From contig NZ_CP046276.1 in assembly GCF_009730595.1 (NCBI RefSeq), positions 1,220,336 through 1,284,335 on the forward strand: a stretch of 64,000 bases of DNA, given 5' to 3'. Made by a program: the position numbers and the translations under genes. Below the pieces are notes generated by a model, which was not told where the DNA came from, ran no database searches, and saw only the letters and a list, made by a program, of their open reading frames with translations. This document shows, in pieces, positions 1-10,289 of this stretch; position 1 is the stretch's first letter; each line of letters begins with the position of its first letter. The stretch comes from Spiroplasma tabanidicola. Its GTDB lineage: Bacteria; Bacillota_I; Bacilli_A; Mycoplasmatales; Mycoplasmataceae.

Positions 1-1431
1 TGCTCCTAATCCAACGGCGTGGTTATTATCATTTCCTTTTTTAATTGAAGGAGCGCTTGATAAATTACTTGCTCTTGAAACTAAATCTAAAGCAGCAATT
101 GATCTAAAAATAACATCTGAGAATTCTTGTCCACTTTCCATAGTTTTTGCAATATTCATACTTCCTAAGTTACAACAAATATCTTCTCCAACTTTGCTAA
201 ATCCTAAGTCATCTGTAAATTCACTTGGTGTGCTTACTTGTACAATTTCACTACATAAGTTACTCATAACAATTCTTCCTGTTTGACAATGAGCATTTCT
301 ATTATTTACAGTGTCATCAAATAAAATGTAAGGGTATCCACTTTCAAAGTGTAATTCAGCAATTGTTTGGAACAATTTTCTTGCATTAATGTATGTTTTT
401 TTGATTTCAGGATTATTTACCATATTGTAATATTCTTGTGTAATTGAAATATCTGACATTGGTTTTTTATAAACTCTTTGAACATCATATGGACTAAATA
501 AAGCCATTTCCTCATTATTTTTTGCTAATTCAAATGTAATATCAGGAATTACCACTCCTAATGATAATGATTTAATACGAATTTTTTCATCAGCATTTTC
601 TCTTTTAGTATCTAAGAAACTCATAATATCTGGGTGGTGAGCTTGTAAATAAACTGCACCCGCACCTTGTCTTTGCCCCAATTGATTCGCGTATGAAAAT
701 GAGTCTTCTAAAATTTTCATAACAGGAATTACTCCAGTTGCTTGGTTAGCAATTTTTTTAATGGGAGCTCCATATTCCCTTAAGTTAGTTAAACATAAAG
801 CCACTCCACCACCACGTTTTGATAATTGTAAAGAAGTTGTAACCGCTCTACCAATTGATTCCATATTATCTTCTACTCTTAATAAATAACATGAAACATA
901 TTCTCCACGTTGTTGTTTTCCTGCATTTAAAAATGTTGGTGTTGCTGGTTGAAATCTTCCTAACATAATTTGCTTCATTATAGCTCTTGCATCTTCAAAC
1001 TTCCCATTTCCTAAGAACAATGCATTCATAACAACTCTATCTTCATAATTTTCTAAGTATTGTTTTCCATCAAAAGTTTTTAATCCATAAGCATTATAAA
1101 ACTTCAAAGCCCCCATAAAACTTGGAAATTCTCTATTAAATCCATAAGCTTCTTTTGTGATTTGATCTATTTGTTCAATTGTATATAAATCAATCACTTC
1201 TTTTTCATAATATCCATTTTCAACTAAAAATTTAATTCTTTCCTCTGTTGATTTAAATTTTACAGAATTTGGTTCTACATGATTTTTTAAATATACTTTT
1301 GCAGCCTCAGCGTCTAATTTAAAATTATCATCACCTTTAGCTGTAAATAATTTAGCTCTCGCATTTAATGTTATATACTCATCAGACTCTTTAGCACCTG
1401 ATAAAGTCAATACTTTTTCTTTTGTTTCCAT
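1..1431 (-). CDS. nrdE: Class Ib ribonucleotide reductase alpha subunit, N-terminal 477 residues (runs off the left edge)
   Basis: Large subunit of the NrdEF reductase, which reduces ribonucleoside diphosphates to deoxyribonucleotides in the cytoplasm. The 477 codons seen contain the N-terminal ATP-cone-like segment and the start of the ten-stranded barrel, with conserved stretches such as [19 protein letters not shown] and LCSEIVQ (the first active-site cysteine region). The catalytic radical cysteine and C-terminal redox cysteines lie outside the window. Start chosen at ATG 1431, preceded by a GGAG-like site. It is the third gene of nrdF-nrdI-nrdE, 16 bases after nrdI, and should be co-transcribed with them. 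Confidence 0.95.
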   Translation of the reverse strand, partial: METKEKVLTLSGAKESDEYITLNARAKLFTAKGDDNFKLDAEAAKVYLKNHVEPNSVKFKSTEERIKFLVENGYYEKEVIDLYTIEQIDQITKEAYGFNREFPSFMGALKFYNAYGLKTFDGKQYLENYEDRVVMNALFLGNGKFEDARAIMKQIMLGRFQPATPTFLNAGKQQRGEYVSCYLLRVEDNMESIGRAVTTSLQLSKRGGGVALCLTNLREYGAPIKKIANQATGVIPVMKILEDSFSYANQLGQRQGAGAVYLQAHHPDIMSFLDTKRENADEKIRIKSLSLGVVIPDITFELAKNNEEMALFSPYDVQRVYKKPMSDISITQEYYNMVNNPEIKKTYINARKLFQTIAELHFESGYPYILFDDTVNNRNAHCQTGRIVMSNLCSEIVQVSTPSEFTDDLGFSKVGEDICCNLGSMNIAKTMESGQEFSDVIFRSIAALDLVSRASNLSSAPSIKKGNDNNHAVGLGA

Positions 1432-1447
1432 AAATCTCCTATTCTTG

Positions 1448-1894
1448 TCAAAAGTCCTTAATTATTTTTCTAATTTCTTTAACATCATGTTCGGTTCCTA
1501 AAAGCTCAAATTGGTACAACAAAGGAACTTGCAGTTTCTTTGAAATAATTGGTCCTGCAATCGCATATGTGTCTCCGAAGTTGGTATTACCAGAAGCTAT
1601 TACGCCCCTACAGTAACTTCTGTTTGTTTCGTTATTTAAAAACTTTATGACTTGCTTTGGAACAGCTCCTGCTGTAATGGTTCCTCCGCCCGCATATGTT
1701 GGTGTTATTAAAATATAATCTTGATTTACATTTAATTGTTCTTCTAAATCATAAGGTATTCTTTGATTTGGTAAGTCCAATTTTTGCATAAATCTGTGTG
1801 TATTATTTGATATTGAAGAGAAATAAACTACCATTATTTCTCCTTTTGGTCTTACGACGTTTTCGCTATTAACTCTAATTACATCGTCATGCAT
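1448..1894 (-). CDS. nrdI: NrdI flavodoxin-like activator of NrdF
   Basis: Small flavodoxin that supplies oxidant to activate the class Ib NrdF subunit. The FMN phosphate-binding loop is visible as [12 protein letters not shown] near residue 25, and GTITAGAVP and [14 protein letters not shown] follow as in NrdI. At 148 aa it is slightly longer than most relatives at the N-terminus. The ATG at 1894 shares one base with the nrdF stop (TAATG), which argues for translational coupling; a second Met near residue 21, just before VVYFSS, is an alternative start. For a metal-free NrdF, NrdI is expected to be needed to form the modified tyrosine radical. Confidence 0.93.
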   Translation of the reverse strand: MHDDVIRVNSENVVRPKGEIMVVYFSSISNNTHRFMQKLDLPNQRIPYDLEEQLNVNQDYILITPTYAGGGTITAGAVPKQVIKFLNNETNRSYCRGVIASGNTNFGDTYAIAGPIISKKLQVPLLYQFELLGTEHDVKEIRKIIKDF

Positions 1895-2919
1895 TAGTCA
1901 AATTCTCAGTCTTCATCCAATGTTTCTTCAGTAACACCCATTACATAAGAAGATCCATTACCTGAGAAGAAATCATGATTTTCATCTGCTCTAGCAGATA
2001 ATTGTGTAAATATTTCGGGTTCAATTCTTGTTTCTTCTTCACTGAATGGTGATTCATAACCAAGGTTTTGTAAAAATTTACCTGCATTGTATACACTAAA
2101 TCTAATTGCATCTTCTGCAAGACCAAATCCATCGTAAAGTTCATAAAGATAAGCTTTTTCTAAATCAATTAATTTATATAAAAGGTCGAAAACAAATTCT
2201 TTCATTTCTGCTTTCTTTTGATCGCTTAGCTTTTCAATTTTTCTTTGATATTTATAACCACTATAATAATTATGAATAACTTTATCTCTTAAAATTAGTC
2301 TAATTATATCTGAGGTATTTGGTAATTTACCTCTTGAAGATAAATAAAATGGTAAATAAAACCCTCCATATAATAAAAATCCTGGCATCAATGCTGCTGC
2401 TACTTTAGATTTTAATGGATCACTACTAGTGTAGTAAGGTATTAATTCCTTTGCTCTTTCTTGCAAAGATTTACAATTTATTACTCATTCGTGTGCTTCT
2501 TCAATTTGGTCACTTGAACATAGTGTTGAAAAGATAGTTCCATAACTTCTGGCATGAACTGCTACCATAAATGCAAAGTTAGTATAAATAACTTGTTCAT
2601 GATCTGTTAATGAGTGATCAATTTGAGCTACATCTCCAATAGTAGCTTGAATTGTATCCAACAAGGTTAAACCTGTAAATGTTCTTGTAATTAATTGTTG
2701 TCAATCTGGTGTTAATTCAGATCAAGATTTAAGATCGTTTGATACCGGGATTTTTTCAGGTAATCAAAAATTTTGTGTAATTCTATTTCAAACTTCTAAA
2801 TCCTTTTCGTCATTAATCACATTTCAGTTTACTGATCTCATTTTTCCTTTAAATCCATCCAGTGCGTATTGTAAAGGTGAAACTGAGTCGTTATAGTAGC
2901 TATTTTTTTGTTTTGCCAT
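1894..2919 (-). CDS. nrdF: Ribonucleotide reductase beta subunit, metal-free class Ie (V/P/K) type
   Basis: Radical-generating subunit, 341 aa, with two TGA-encoded Trp in the C-terminal third and N-terminal TGA codons as well. Overall it matches NrdF well ([31 protein letters not shown]). Of the six usual metal ligands, Asp88, His122 and His216 remain. The three glutamates are replaced: Val119 in FMVAVH, Pro179 in LMPGFL and Lys213 in RDKVIH. This V/P/K pattern defines the metal-free DOPA-radical enzymes described from Mesoplasma florum and related mollicutes, and the radical tyrosine maps to Tyr126. First gene of the operon. Confidence 0.95.
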
Positions 2920-3295
2920 AATAATGAATCCTCTCTCAACTGTGATTAATTTATTTCCAAATTATATTCTCTCTTTAATCACTTATTTTTAACAACTATA
3001 AACAGCTTTTATTTTGTTTTTTGCATATAAAGACAACAAAAAAAGCGCCCTTATGAAACTAAAAAATATTGGAAAGAAATTTAGAATATGTAAGTAAAGT
3101 TTAAAACTTGTTCATATGATTGTTTTGTATAAAAGTAAAAGTTTAATTGATATTCTTTAATTATTTGCTTTAAACCTTTATAAAGCACTTGTAAAAAAGC
3201 CCTTATTTGCTTACATTTGCCCCTAAATTTCATGCTGTTTAGTTGCAAGATAATAATACTATGAAAAGAATAAAAAGTGTGTGAAATTTACAAAA
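2920..3295. other. Intergenic region upstream of nrdF, about 376 bases
   Basis: Non-coding stretch between the nuclease-like gene and the nrd operon. It holds a -10-like element and a perfect inverted repeat close to nrdF (separate entry). The rest, about 2983-3295, is AT-rich with short similar fragments (aaagcgcccttat near 3042, aaaagcccttat near 3193), but I see no gene and no convincing terminator for the upstream gene. Confidence 0.6.
2942..2982 (-). promoter_or_regulatory. Candidate nrd promoter inside an inverted repeat
   Basis: GTGATTAA at 2942-2949 and its exact complement TTAATCAC at 2975-2982 have centres 33 bp apart, about three helical turns. They bracket a TATAAT-like -10 (minus strand, 2966-2961) about 42 bases before the nrdF start. 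Symmetric half-sites straddling a -10 suggest a repressor operator. It does not look like the classical NrdR box. Function is inferred. Confidence 0.45.
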
Positions 3296-3985
3296 TTAAA
3301 AATTTTTTGCAAAAATGATTTTTTCCAGAGATTTTTTAGGTTTTTGATATTCTTGTATGACTTTGTTTTCTCGAATGTTTAATATAAAGGATTCTTTTAT
3401 CTTAATTTCCTTAGAATCTTCTATTAAAGCTTTATTTAAAAATAAACTAGCGTTGTTTTTTTCAATGAAATTTACTTTACTTGTTTTAATTTCAATTTGA
3501 AAATATTCGTCTTTTGACTTTAATAATAGATCAACTCGTCCAATAAATGGTGTTTTATAAGAAATGTGCATAAATATCTTATTTGCAAATACCTCATGAA
3601 TCTTGTGCTTATAAATAAAAGCATTAATCTCAGTTATAAATCTTTTTACCATATTAATATGAACTTTATTATTGCATTCATTTTTTATAAATCTTAAATT
3701 TTGTTCTTTTTTATGATAAACACTTTTATAAATCATATCTTTTACACATTCTTGTTGATTTATAGAATTATTTATTGTGTCTTTACTTAAGTTATTAATA
3801 TATGGGAAGTTTTCTATTAGAATATCATAAGTATTCATAATGTTGATATATCCACCCGTGCAGTTTTTACGAAGTTTTTCTAAGTATATATTAGCTGGTT
3901 TAAAATCCTTTTTTATAAAAAACTTTTGTTCATTTATGCCATAACTGACATAACTAGATATATCATTCATCGAGATTTTTTTCAT
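3296..3985 (-). CDS. PD-(D/E)XK nuclease-like protein, function unknown
   Basis: 229 aa from the MKKIS start at 3985; a start at 4021 would add 12 residues but lies inside a terminator. The central segment reads GRVDLLLKSKDEYFQIEIKT, fitting the Asp...Glu-X-Lys core of the PD-(D/E)XK fold, as in RecB/Cas4-like nucleases. An upstream helix with Glu (ITEINAF) could provide the usual extra acidic residue. No helicase or Cas genes are nearby. It contains no TGA codons. No strong Shine-Dalgarno is visible, so the start is uncertain. DNA repair or end-processing are possible roles but unproven; the fold assignment is moderate. Confidence 0.6.
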   Translation of the reverse strand: MKKISMNDISSYVSYGINEQKFFIKKDFKPANIYLEKLRKNCTGGYINIMNTYDILIENFPYINNLSKDTINNSINQQECVKDMIYKSVYHKKEQNLRFIKNECNNKVHINMVKRFITEINAFIYKHKIHEVFANKIFMHISYKTPFIGRVDLLLKSKDEYFQIEIKTSKVNFIEKNNASLFLNKALIEDSKEIKIKESFILNIRENKVIQEYQKPKKSLEKIIFAKNF

Positions 3986-4000
3986 ACTTATATAGTATAA

Positions 4001-4027
4001 AAAAATAATGGTATTAACCATTATTTT
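4001..4027. terminator. Bidirectional AT-rich hairpin terminator
   Basis: AATAATGG, a 6-base loop, then CCATTATT, with A/T runs on both sides. It overlaps the stop codon of the large repeat protein gene and separates it from the nuclease-like gene. Confidence 0.7.
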
Positions 4028-7025
4028 GATTATAAGTATGTCTTTTTGTTAAAATATCAATTATTGATTTTGGACTTGTATTTTTCATACTACCAACATC
4101 ATTACTAATTTTGTCTAATTGTTTAGTGATTTGTTCAAATTGATCTTTTAAAGCATTCATTGCTTTATCATTATTTAAAGAGCTTATTGCACTTTCAAGT
4201 CTTTCCATTCTTTTTTCTAATTCTGAAACAATTTTTTCATCTAAAACTGAATTTGATGCATTTGATACACTAGGAGTTTCAATGCTTTTATGTAATAATG
4301 AGCTATTTTCGCTTGCCTCAAAAGTGTTAGCAGTTACATTAATTTCTTGTACTGTAGGTATTGAAGGAACTATGTGTTCTTCTTCGAGTTCTTGTACTGT
4401 AGGCATTGAAGGAACTATGTGTTCTTCTTCGAGTTTTTGTACTGGAGGCATTGAATTGGTTGAGTTTTGTTCAATAATTTCTTCTTTTATAGAATCAGCT
4501 TTTGGTGCAATAAAACTATTTGGCATTTCTTGATTTTCATCTATATCAACAAATCCAGCATTAATGAAACTTGGTGGAGCAGAGATTGTTCCTGGCATAG
4601 TTCCAAGCTCTTGAGCTTTTTTTGCTATTACTTCTTCTTGATGCTGTTTTTTTTGAGCAACTTCAAGCAGTTTATTTTCAAATTTAAAGTTTTTATCTTT
4701 TAAAATTTGACTTAATAATGAAATTGATAATGAGTCACCTTCTCTTAAATCGCTAAAATGAATATTAACAGCATTTTGTTTGTATCTATTTAGACTTTCT
4801 TTATATTGTCTAATAGATTCTGCTTCATCATTTTTTAACACTTTAGTTTGAGGTGCTACAAATCTATTTGGCATTTCTTGATTTTCATCTGTATCCTCAA
4901 ATCCAGCATTAATGAAACTTGGTGGAGCAGAGATTGTTCCTGGCATAGTTCCAAGCTCTTGAGCTTTTTTTGCTATTACTTCTTCTTGATGCTGTTTTTT
5001 TTGAGCAACTTCAAGCAGTTTATTTTCAACTTTGAAGTTTTTATCAGAATAAACATCTTTTATTAAGTCGACAGAGTCATAACTTGCAGAAGGTAATTCA
5101 TTTAAATCTTCATTTACGGCATTTTTTACATACTGATCAAGATTTTTTTTGTAATTTTCTTTAGACTCAATAACTCTTTCATTTCCTTTGATTTTAGGAA
5201 TAACAAAGTTGTTATCATTTGTATCTGAATTTGTATCCTCAAATCCAACATTAGTGAAACTTGGTGGAGCAGAGATTGTTCCTGGCATAGTTCCAAGCTC
5301 TTGAGCTTTTTTTGCTATTACTTCTTCTTGATGCTGTTTTTTTTGAGCAACTTCAAGCAGTTTATTTTCAACTTTGAAGTTTTTATCAGAATAAACATCT
5401 TTTATTAAGTCGACAGAGTCATAACTTGCAGAAGGTAATTCATTTAAATCTTCATTTACGGCATTTTTTACATACTGATCAAGATTTTTTTTGTAATTTT
5501 CTTTAGACTCAATAACTCTTTCATTTCCTTTGATTTTAGGAATAACAAAGTTGTTATCATTTGTATCTGAATTTGTATCCTCAAATCCAACATTAGTGAA
5601 ACTTGGTGGAGCAGAGATTGTTCCTGGCATAGTTCCAAGCTCTTGAGCTTTTTTTGCTATTACTTCTTCTTGATGCTGTTTTTTTTGAGCAACTTCTTTT
5701 AATAGATTTTTTTCGACAAAGTTTTTATCATTATAAACTTCAACTTTACTTGCATTTGCATTTTCTCCACTTACTTTTAAGTCATTAAAATCTAAGTTGA
5801 TTGCATATGCCATAAACTGTTTAAGTTGATTTTCATAGTTTTGTCTTGATAGTTGAGTTCTTTTAACTGAGGTTTCAGGAATTACAAAATCTTGAGGTAT
5901 ACCAGGTTTATTTCCGCCACTATATCTTTCATGCATATCTTCAATATCATAATCAATAGCAGTTGATGAGTCTCCTCCAAATGCAGAAGTTGCTTCATCA
6001 ATTGAACTTGTTTGGAAGTTTGTATTTACAACTTCACTTAATTCATTTTCAATGTTTAAGTTTTCAGATATTGTTTCTACAGATTTTTCTTCATCAAATG
6101 TTAGATATTTAACTTTATATTCATCTGGTAAGTTTAAATGACTTGCTAAACAATTTAGTTTTAAAACTTTACTATTAAATTTGTTAGCAAATTTTGTTTT
6201 AACATTTTCATTTAATTTATCAGATTTACTAGTTAGATCAATTCTTAAAGTTTCAAGTTGATCTTTTTTAGATTTTCAAACCAAATAAGCTTTACTTGAG
6301 TTATTTACTTTTTCTTCTTTATTTATTTCTTCAGATAATTCTACTTTTTGAGTTGTTTCTAAAGAGCTTGAATTAGGCAACGCAGAATTATCAATTGTGT
6401 TTGCTTTCTCAGTTAGGTCCAACACCTTTTTTAATTTGTTTTGGACTACTGAATCTGCGTTGCCAGTGAACTTTCCCTCTTTATTTACCTCTCTTTCAAA
6501 TTTTCTTTCTTCTTTATAAATTGAAATTAGGTTTCTTTCTTCTGCATAATTGTTTAATGCTTCAGAATCAAACAATACTGCTTCTAATAATATTCATGCT
6601 AAAATCAAAGTTCCTGATAATAACAATGTTATTACTTGCCCGTATAGTAATCCTAATACTGGCAATAAAACTAAAACAGCTTTAACGTAAGGTTTTGATA
6701 TTTTTTGACGTTTTTTAGCTCTTACAAGCTCAACTATTGCAATCACATATAAGAATACTGCTATAATTATCATTACAGCTGCAATTATAATAATTGTTGT
6801 TTGAGTAATACTTCCTGCAGCTACATTTTGTAATGAAACAGCTGATTTTCCTGATTTAAAGAAATTTAAGCCAAAAGGTTGATTTGAGAAAAAGTTGAAT
6901 AGATTTTGCATAAATGCACTAGATGATCACATCTTTATTAACAAAGATAAAACACCAAATGCCATTAGAAATGTTGCACCGACCATAACTGATGATCATG
7001 CAAGTATTATAAGTAATAAAAACAT
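4014..7025 (-). CDS. Giant membrane-anchored repeat protein, 1003 aa, unknown
   Basis: Joined across TGA-Trp codons. Start ATG 7025 has a strong AGGAGG site that includes the stop of the previous gene. Residues 2-30, 75-99 and about 115-150 are hydrophobic, so the N-terminus is a three-segment membrane domain; the remaining ~850 residues are charged and probably cytoplasmic. Four copies of a ~36-residue core (KKQHQEEVIAKKAQELG, then a proline-rich TMPGTISAPPSF) occur in residues ~445-870, two inside identical 114-residue repeats. A predicted coiled coil lies near the C-terminus (LEKRMERLESAISSL). I recognise no family. Layout and pairing with the upstream gene suggest a structural or scaffold protein; that is inference. 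Confidence 0.85.
4540..5735 (-). repeat. Tandem DNA repeats inside the membrane-anchored repeat protein
   Basis: A core of ~155 bases recurs four times (about 4545, 4900, 5240 and 5580 onward). The middle copies belong to a 342-bp unit (114 codons) that is essentially identical between ~5043 and ~5385. Near-identity at DNA level, including synonymous sites, points to recent duplication or gene conversion and predicts length variation between strains. Confidence 0.85.
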
Positions 7026-7037
7026 ATTTCGGTCCTC

Positions 7038-9605
7038 CTATTTATTTAATTTGCTTCAATCACCAGTTACTTTTAAAAGATTTTCATCTTTCTGTCCTCC
7101 CTGTTGATATTTACTGTCTGCAATATTAATTGCCGGTCTTTGCGCAAATGTTGTAGCCATATCTCTCAATTTTCCATTGACTTCGTCATAGCTTCTTGGG
7201 TCTAGTGCTACATTCTTTGCCACTAAACTTGAGTTGTTTGTATCAAAATGATTTATAAAACTATTGTTTTGATTTTGTTTGTATTGTAATTCATTGTTTT
7301 CGACAAGGATTGCAGGATTGAATCCAACCCTTCCTCCTTGTCTTTCTAAACGCTCTTCTTCTTCTAATCTTTCTCTCTCTTTAAGCTCTTGTTCTTTTCG
7401 TTTTAAATTTAAATCTATTCGAATTCTAATGCTTTTATCAATTCCTGAATCATATTCTTCTTTTTGAACTTGATCTTCTTCTTCAATTTTTAAACTACTT
7501 GGAAATCCAAAACTTACATTTGATTGAGATTGATTTATCATTGGTTGATTTATTGGTAAATCAAATCCAGGGTAAGTCGGTATAGAAGAGTGGTTTTGAT
7601 TGTTGTTTGAATAATGATTTTCCATATTTAAGTTCATTTCACCCAAAGGTGATTTTAGTGATGAACTAACTAAATTATCTCTAGGTTGATTTATATTTTG
7701 ATCAAAACTTGTTTGTTGGTTTTGTGTAAAACTACTTAAATTATTTTCGTTTGGTATCCCAAATGCATGTTCGCTGGGAAATTTTAATAAATCATCACTT
7801 GAAAAGTTATAAGTATCAGTTGTATTTACAAAATCATTTTGCTCAAATAATGGTGGTTCAACTTGATTGTTAAATACTTTTGCTTTATGAGTTTCATTTT
7901 CAAAAATAGCTATTTCAACTAAATGATTTATTTTTTTCAATAATTCACTATCTTTAAAGTCTTTTAAAATGTGAGCACTTATGTCAAATACAAATTTAAT
8001 TGGTTTTACTTTATGCAGTATTTTGTATAAAAAGCTTAAACTTTCATAAATTTTTATTTCATCCAATTTTTCAAAACCTTTTAATACTACAAAGATTGAT
8101 TTATCCAATAACTTATATCCATTTAATAATGATTTGAACTCACTTTTTATTGAACCAATTGGATCAAATATATCCATTTCCTCAATAATATCATCAACAT
8201 CAGAACCTGTTTTTCCATATTCTGTCGCCACTAAAAACAATGAACATTTTTCTCATAATACTCTTTTATCTTCTAAATCAACTTCTGGAAGTGAGCTTAT
8301 AAGTTGTTTTAATAAAAATAAGTAGGGTGTTCCATATAAGAAAACTTCTTCAAGTTCAATCTCTTCAATTTTATCCATATCAATTAAATCAACAAAATCT
8401 TCAGACAGTTTCTTAGAACCATTTTCTACTAGTCCATAAAATTGTTTTTTCAAACTATTTTTTTCAACATTTTCAATTAAATCTTTAAACATTAAGCAAG
8501 CTACTTTTGGATCAATAAATCTATTTTTTTCTATTTCTTGAGATTCAAAAGTTAATGGTTTAATATTATTTTTTTGATAACTATTTTTAAAAGTTTGCTC
8601 ATCAAAGTCAGATGATAAAATACTTTTTATGGGTCCAGGTAGGTCTTTTTCAAAATCATTGTTATTTTGGTTAAACGTTTCTTTGCTTTGATTTGGTATG
8701 TCCATTGGTTGAGTCATATTTGGTTGATTAAAACTTGGCATTTCCATTGGTTGAGTCATATTTGGTTGATTAAAACTTGGCATTTCCATTGGTTGTTGTG
8801 CAAAACTTTGTGTAACACTTGGTTGTGCAAAACTTGGTTTTGGTATGTCCATTGGTTGAGGCATATTTGGTTGATTAAAACTTTGCATTTCCATTGGTTG
8901 TTGTGCAAAACTTTGTGTAACACTTGGTTGTGCAAAACTTGGTTTTGGTATGTCCATTGGTTGAGGCATATTTGGTTGATTAAAACTTGGCATTTCCATT
9001 GGTTGTTGTGCAAAACTTTGTGTAACACTTGGTTTTGGTATGTCTATTGGTTGAGGCATATTTGGTTGATTAAAACTTGGCATTTCCATTGGTTGTTGTG
9101 CAAAACTTTGTGTAACACTTGGTTGTGGAAAACTTGGTTTTGGTATGTCTATTGGTTGAGGCATATTTGGTTGATTAAAACTTGGCATTTCCATTGGTTG
9201 TTGTGCAAAACTTTGTGTAACACTTGGTTGTGCAAAACTTGGTAAGTGTTCATTTAAATGGTTTGTATTAAAATTATTTAAAATGCTTTGATCACTTGTA
9301 AGTGGTAATTCAGATATATTTGGAATATTAATTTTTTTGCTTTCATTTTCAAAGCTTGTAATAGTATTATCTGTGCTTGAAATAGGTTCATTTGAAGTGA
9401 TTGACATCCCAAATGGAGGAATATTTTTGTTTTTTTGTTCTCCAATTAGACTTTTGATAAAAGAAGGCATAATTCCTTTTTCTTGAGTCAACCCCATTTG
9501 TGCCCCTAATCTTGCATATTTTTCACGTTCTTTTTCAGCTTCTAATTTTGCTTTTTCTTCATCTTCTCTTTTTTTACGCATTCTTTCAAACGGGTTTACA
9601 TACAT
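7038..9605 (-). CDS. Large soluble repeat protein, 855 aa, unknown, paired with the membrane repeat protein
   Basis: One reading frame from ATG 9605 (SD AGGAGG) to TAG 7038, crossing TGA-Trp codons near 8250 and 7054. Order: a charged helical N-terminus (MRKKREDEEKAKLEAEKER), a low-complexity linker, 35-residue proline/glutamine repeats (SFAQQPMEMPSFNQPN, PMDIPKP) at ~140-300, an apparently globular region at ~330-590, an Asn/Gln-rich linker, a second charged helix (LKRKEQELKERERLEEEER) and a C-terminal tail. No signal peptide or membrane segment. The next gene's Shine-Dalgarno overlaps this stop, so the products are made together. Pro/Gln repeats plus coiled coils recall mycoplasma attachment-organelle proteins in style, not in detectable homology. 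Confidence 0.85.
8695..9245 (-). repeat. Tandem 105-bp coding repeats
   Basis: About five copies of a 35-codon unit (PSFAQPSVTQSFAQQPMEM and SFNQPNMPQPMDIPK), some truncated, with very few base differences. The reverse strand is also open here, which is a shadow of the repeat. Not a CRISPR array: the copies are contiguous and in frame. Confidence 0.85.
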
Positions 9606-9631
9606 AGAAATACCTCCTTTTTAACACTTTA

Positions 9632-9640
9632 ATTATAGCA
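9632..9640 (-). promoter_or_regulatory. Extended -10 promoter for the repeat-protein operon
   Basis: TGCTATAAT (minus strand, 9640-9632) about 27 bases before the start codon at 9605, with the AGGAGG ribosome site between. No good -35 is seen, as is common for TGn-extended -10 promoters. Confidence 0.6.
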
Positions 9641-9703
9641 CAAAAAATGTAAAAAAGTTGTATAAATTGTTGCAATAGCAATTATACTTTGGTATTATAT
9701 ATT

Positions 9704-10213
9704 CTATCTTTTTATAGATTTACTAGTAAAATCAAGGATTTTTGAAGGTTTTGCATCTAAAAAATCTGTATAAAAACAATTCTTTTTTCCTATAAAATTT
9801 TCAAGTTCTGTTTGATTTGATAAAAATTTTTCATTTGAAATATTTACACTTGTTGAAAAAATAGGACCTACATTTTCAATTATTTCACAAATATCTTTTC
9901 TTTTAACTAAACGAATTGCATATGTTTCATTAGCAAACTCTTTTTTAAAAATAGCAGTTGTTGGTTGATCATCTTTTAAAACTTTTATTATTTCTTCATT
10001 TAAGTCAATAAACTTGCTAGCTTGATCTAAGCTGGAAACTAAAATTATTAATGGTTTATCTAAAGAACTATTTTTCTTTTTATTTATTTTAATTCTATTT
10101 TCTTCACTAACTAAAGCACTTAATCCATATATAGTGTCTGTTGGTAATATTATTATTTCATTACTTTTCAAAAGCTTAATTGCTAATTCTTTTTGTAAAG
10201 GACTTAAAAGCAT
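9704..10213 (-). CDS. tsaC: Threonylcarbamoyl-AMP synthase, Sua5/YrdC/TsaC family
   Basis: Makes threonylcarbamoyl-AMP from threonine, bicarbonate and ATP for t6A37 modification of ANN-decoding tRNAs. The 169 aa hold the family motif PTDTIYGLSA near residue 25, the basic KINKKK segment followed by KPLIILV, and FSTSVNIS near residue 118, all in the usual order. The Sua5-specific C-terminal domain is absent, so it is the short TsaC form. The start has AAAAGGGG upstream. A terminator separates it from the membrane protein gene, and an extended -10 (TGCTACAAT, near 10226-10236) may give it its own transcription. Confidence 0.88.
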   Translation of the reverse strand: MLLSPLQKELAIKLLKSNEIIILPTDTIYGLSALVSEENRIKINKKKNSSLDKPLIILVSSLDQASKFIDLNEEIIKVLKDDQPTTAIFKKEFANETYAIRLVKRKDICEIIENVGPIFSTSVNISNEKFLSNQTELENFIGKKNCFYTDFLDAKPSKILDFTSKSIKR

Positions 10214-10260
10214 TTTATATACCCCTTTTAATAAAATTGTAGCATAAAAGAAACATTACC

Positions 10261-10289
10261 AAAAAAACTCCTTATAAGGAATTTTTTTT
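10261..10289. terminator. Hairpin terminator after the membrane protein gene
   Basis: TTCCTTATAAGGAG palindrome flanked by A and T runs; on the minus strand it ends in seven T. It overlaps the stop codon at 10272-10274. Confidence 0.75.

Noticed and set aside
3022..3295. Possible small RNA or gene upstream of nrdF
   Set aside because: AT-rich fragments with weak repeats, no consistent promoter-terminator pair and no frame with a ribosome site.
8667..9245. Long plus-strand frame rich in Trp/His/Leu over the 105-bp repeats
   Set aside because: Exact shadow of the in-frame minus-strand repeats; no ribosome site.
8695..9245. Regular repeats that could be mistaken for a CRISPR array
   Set aside because: Units are contiguous coding repeats without unique spacers, and no cas genes are present.
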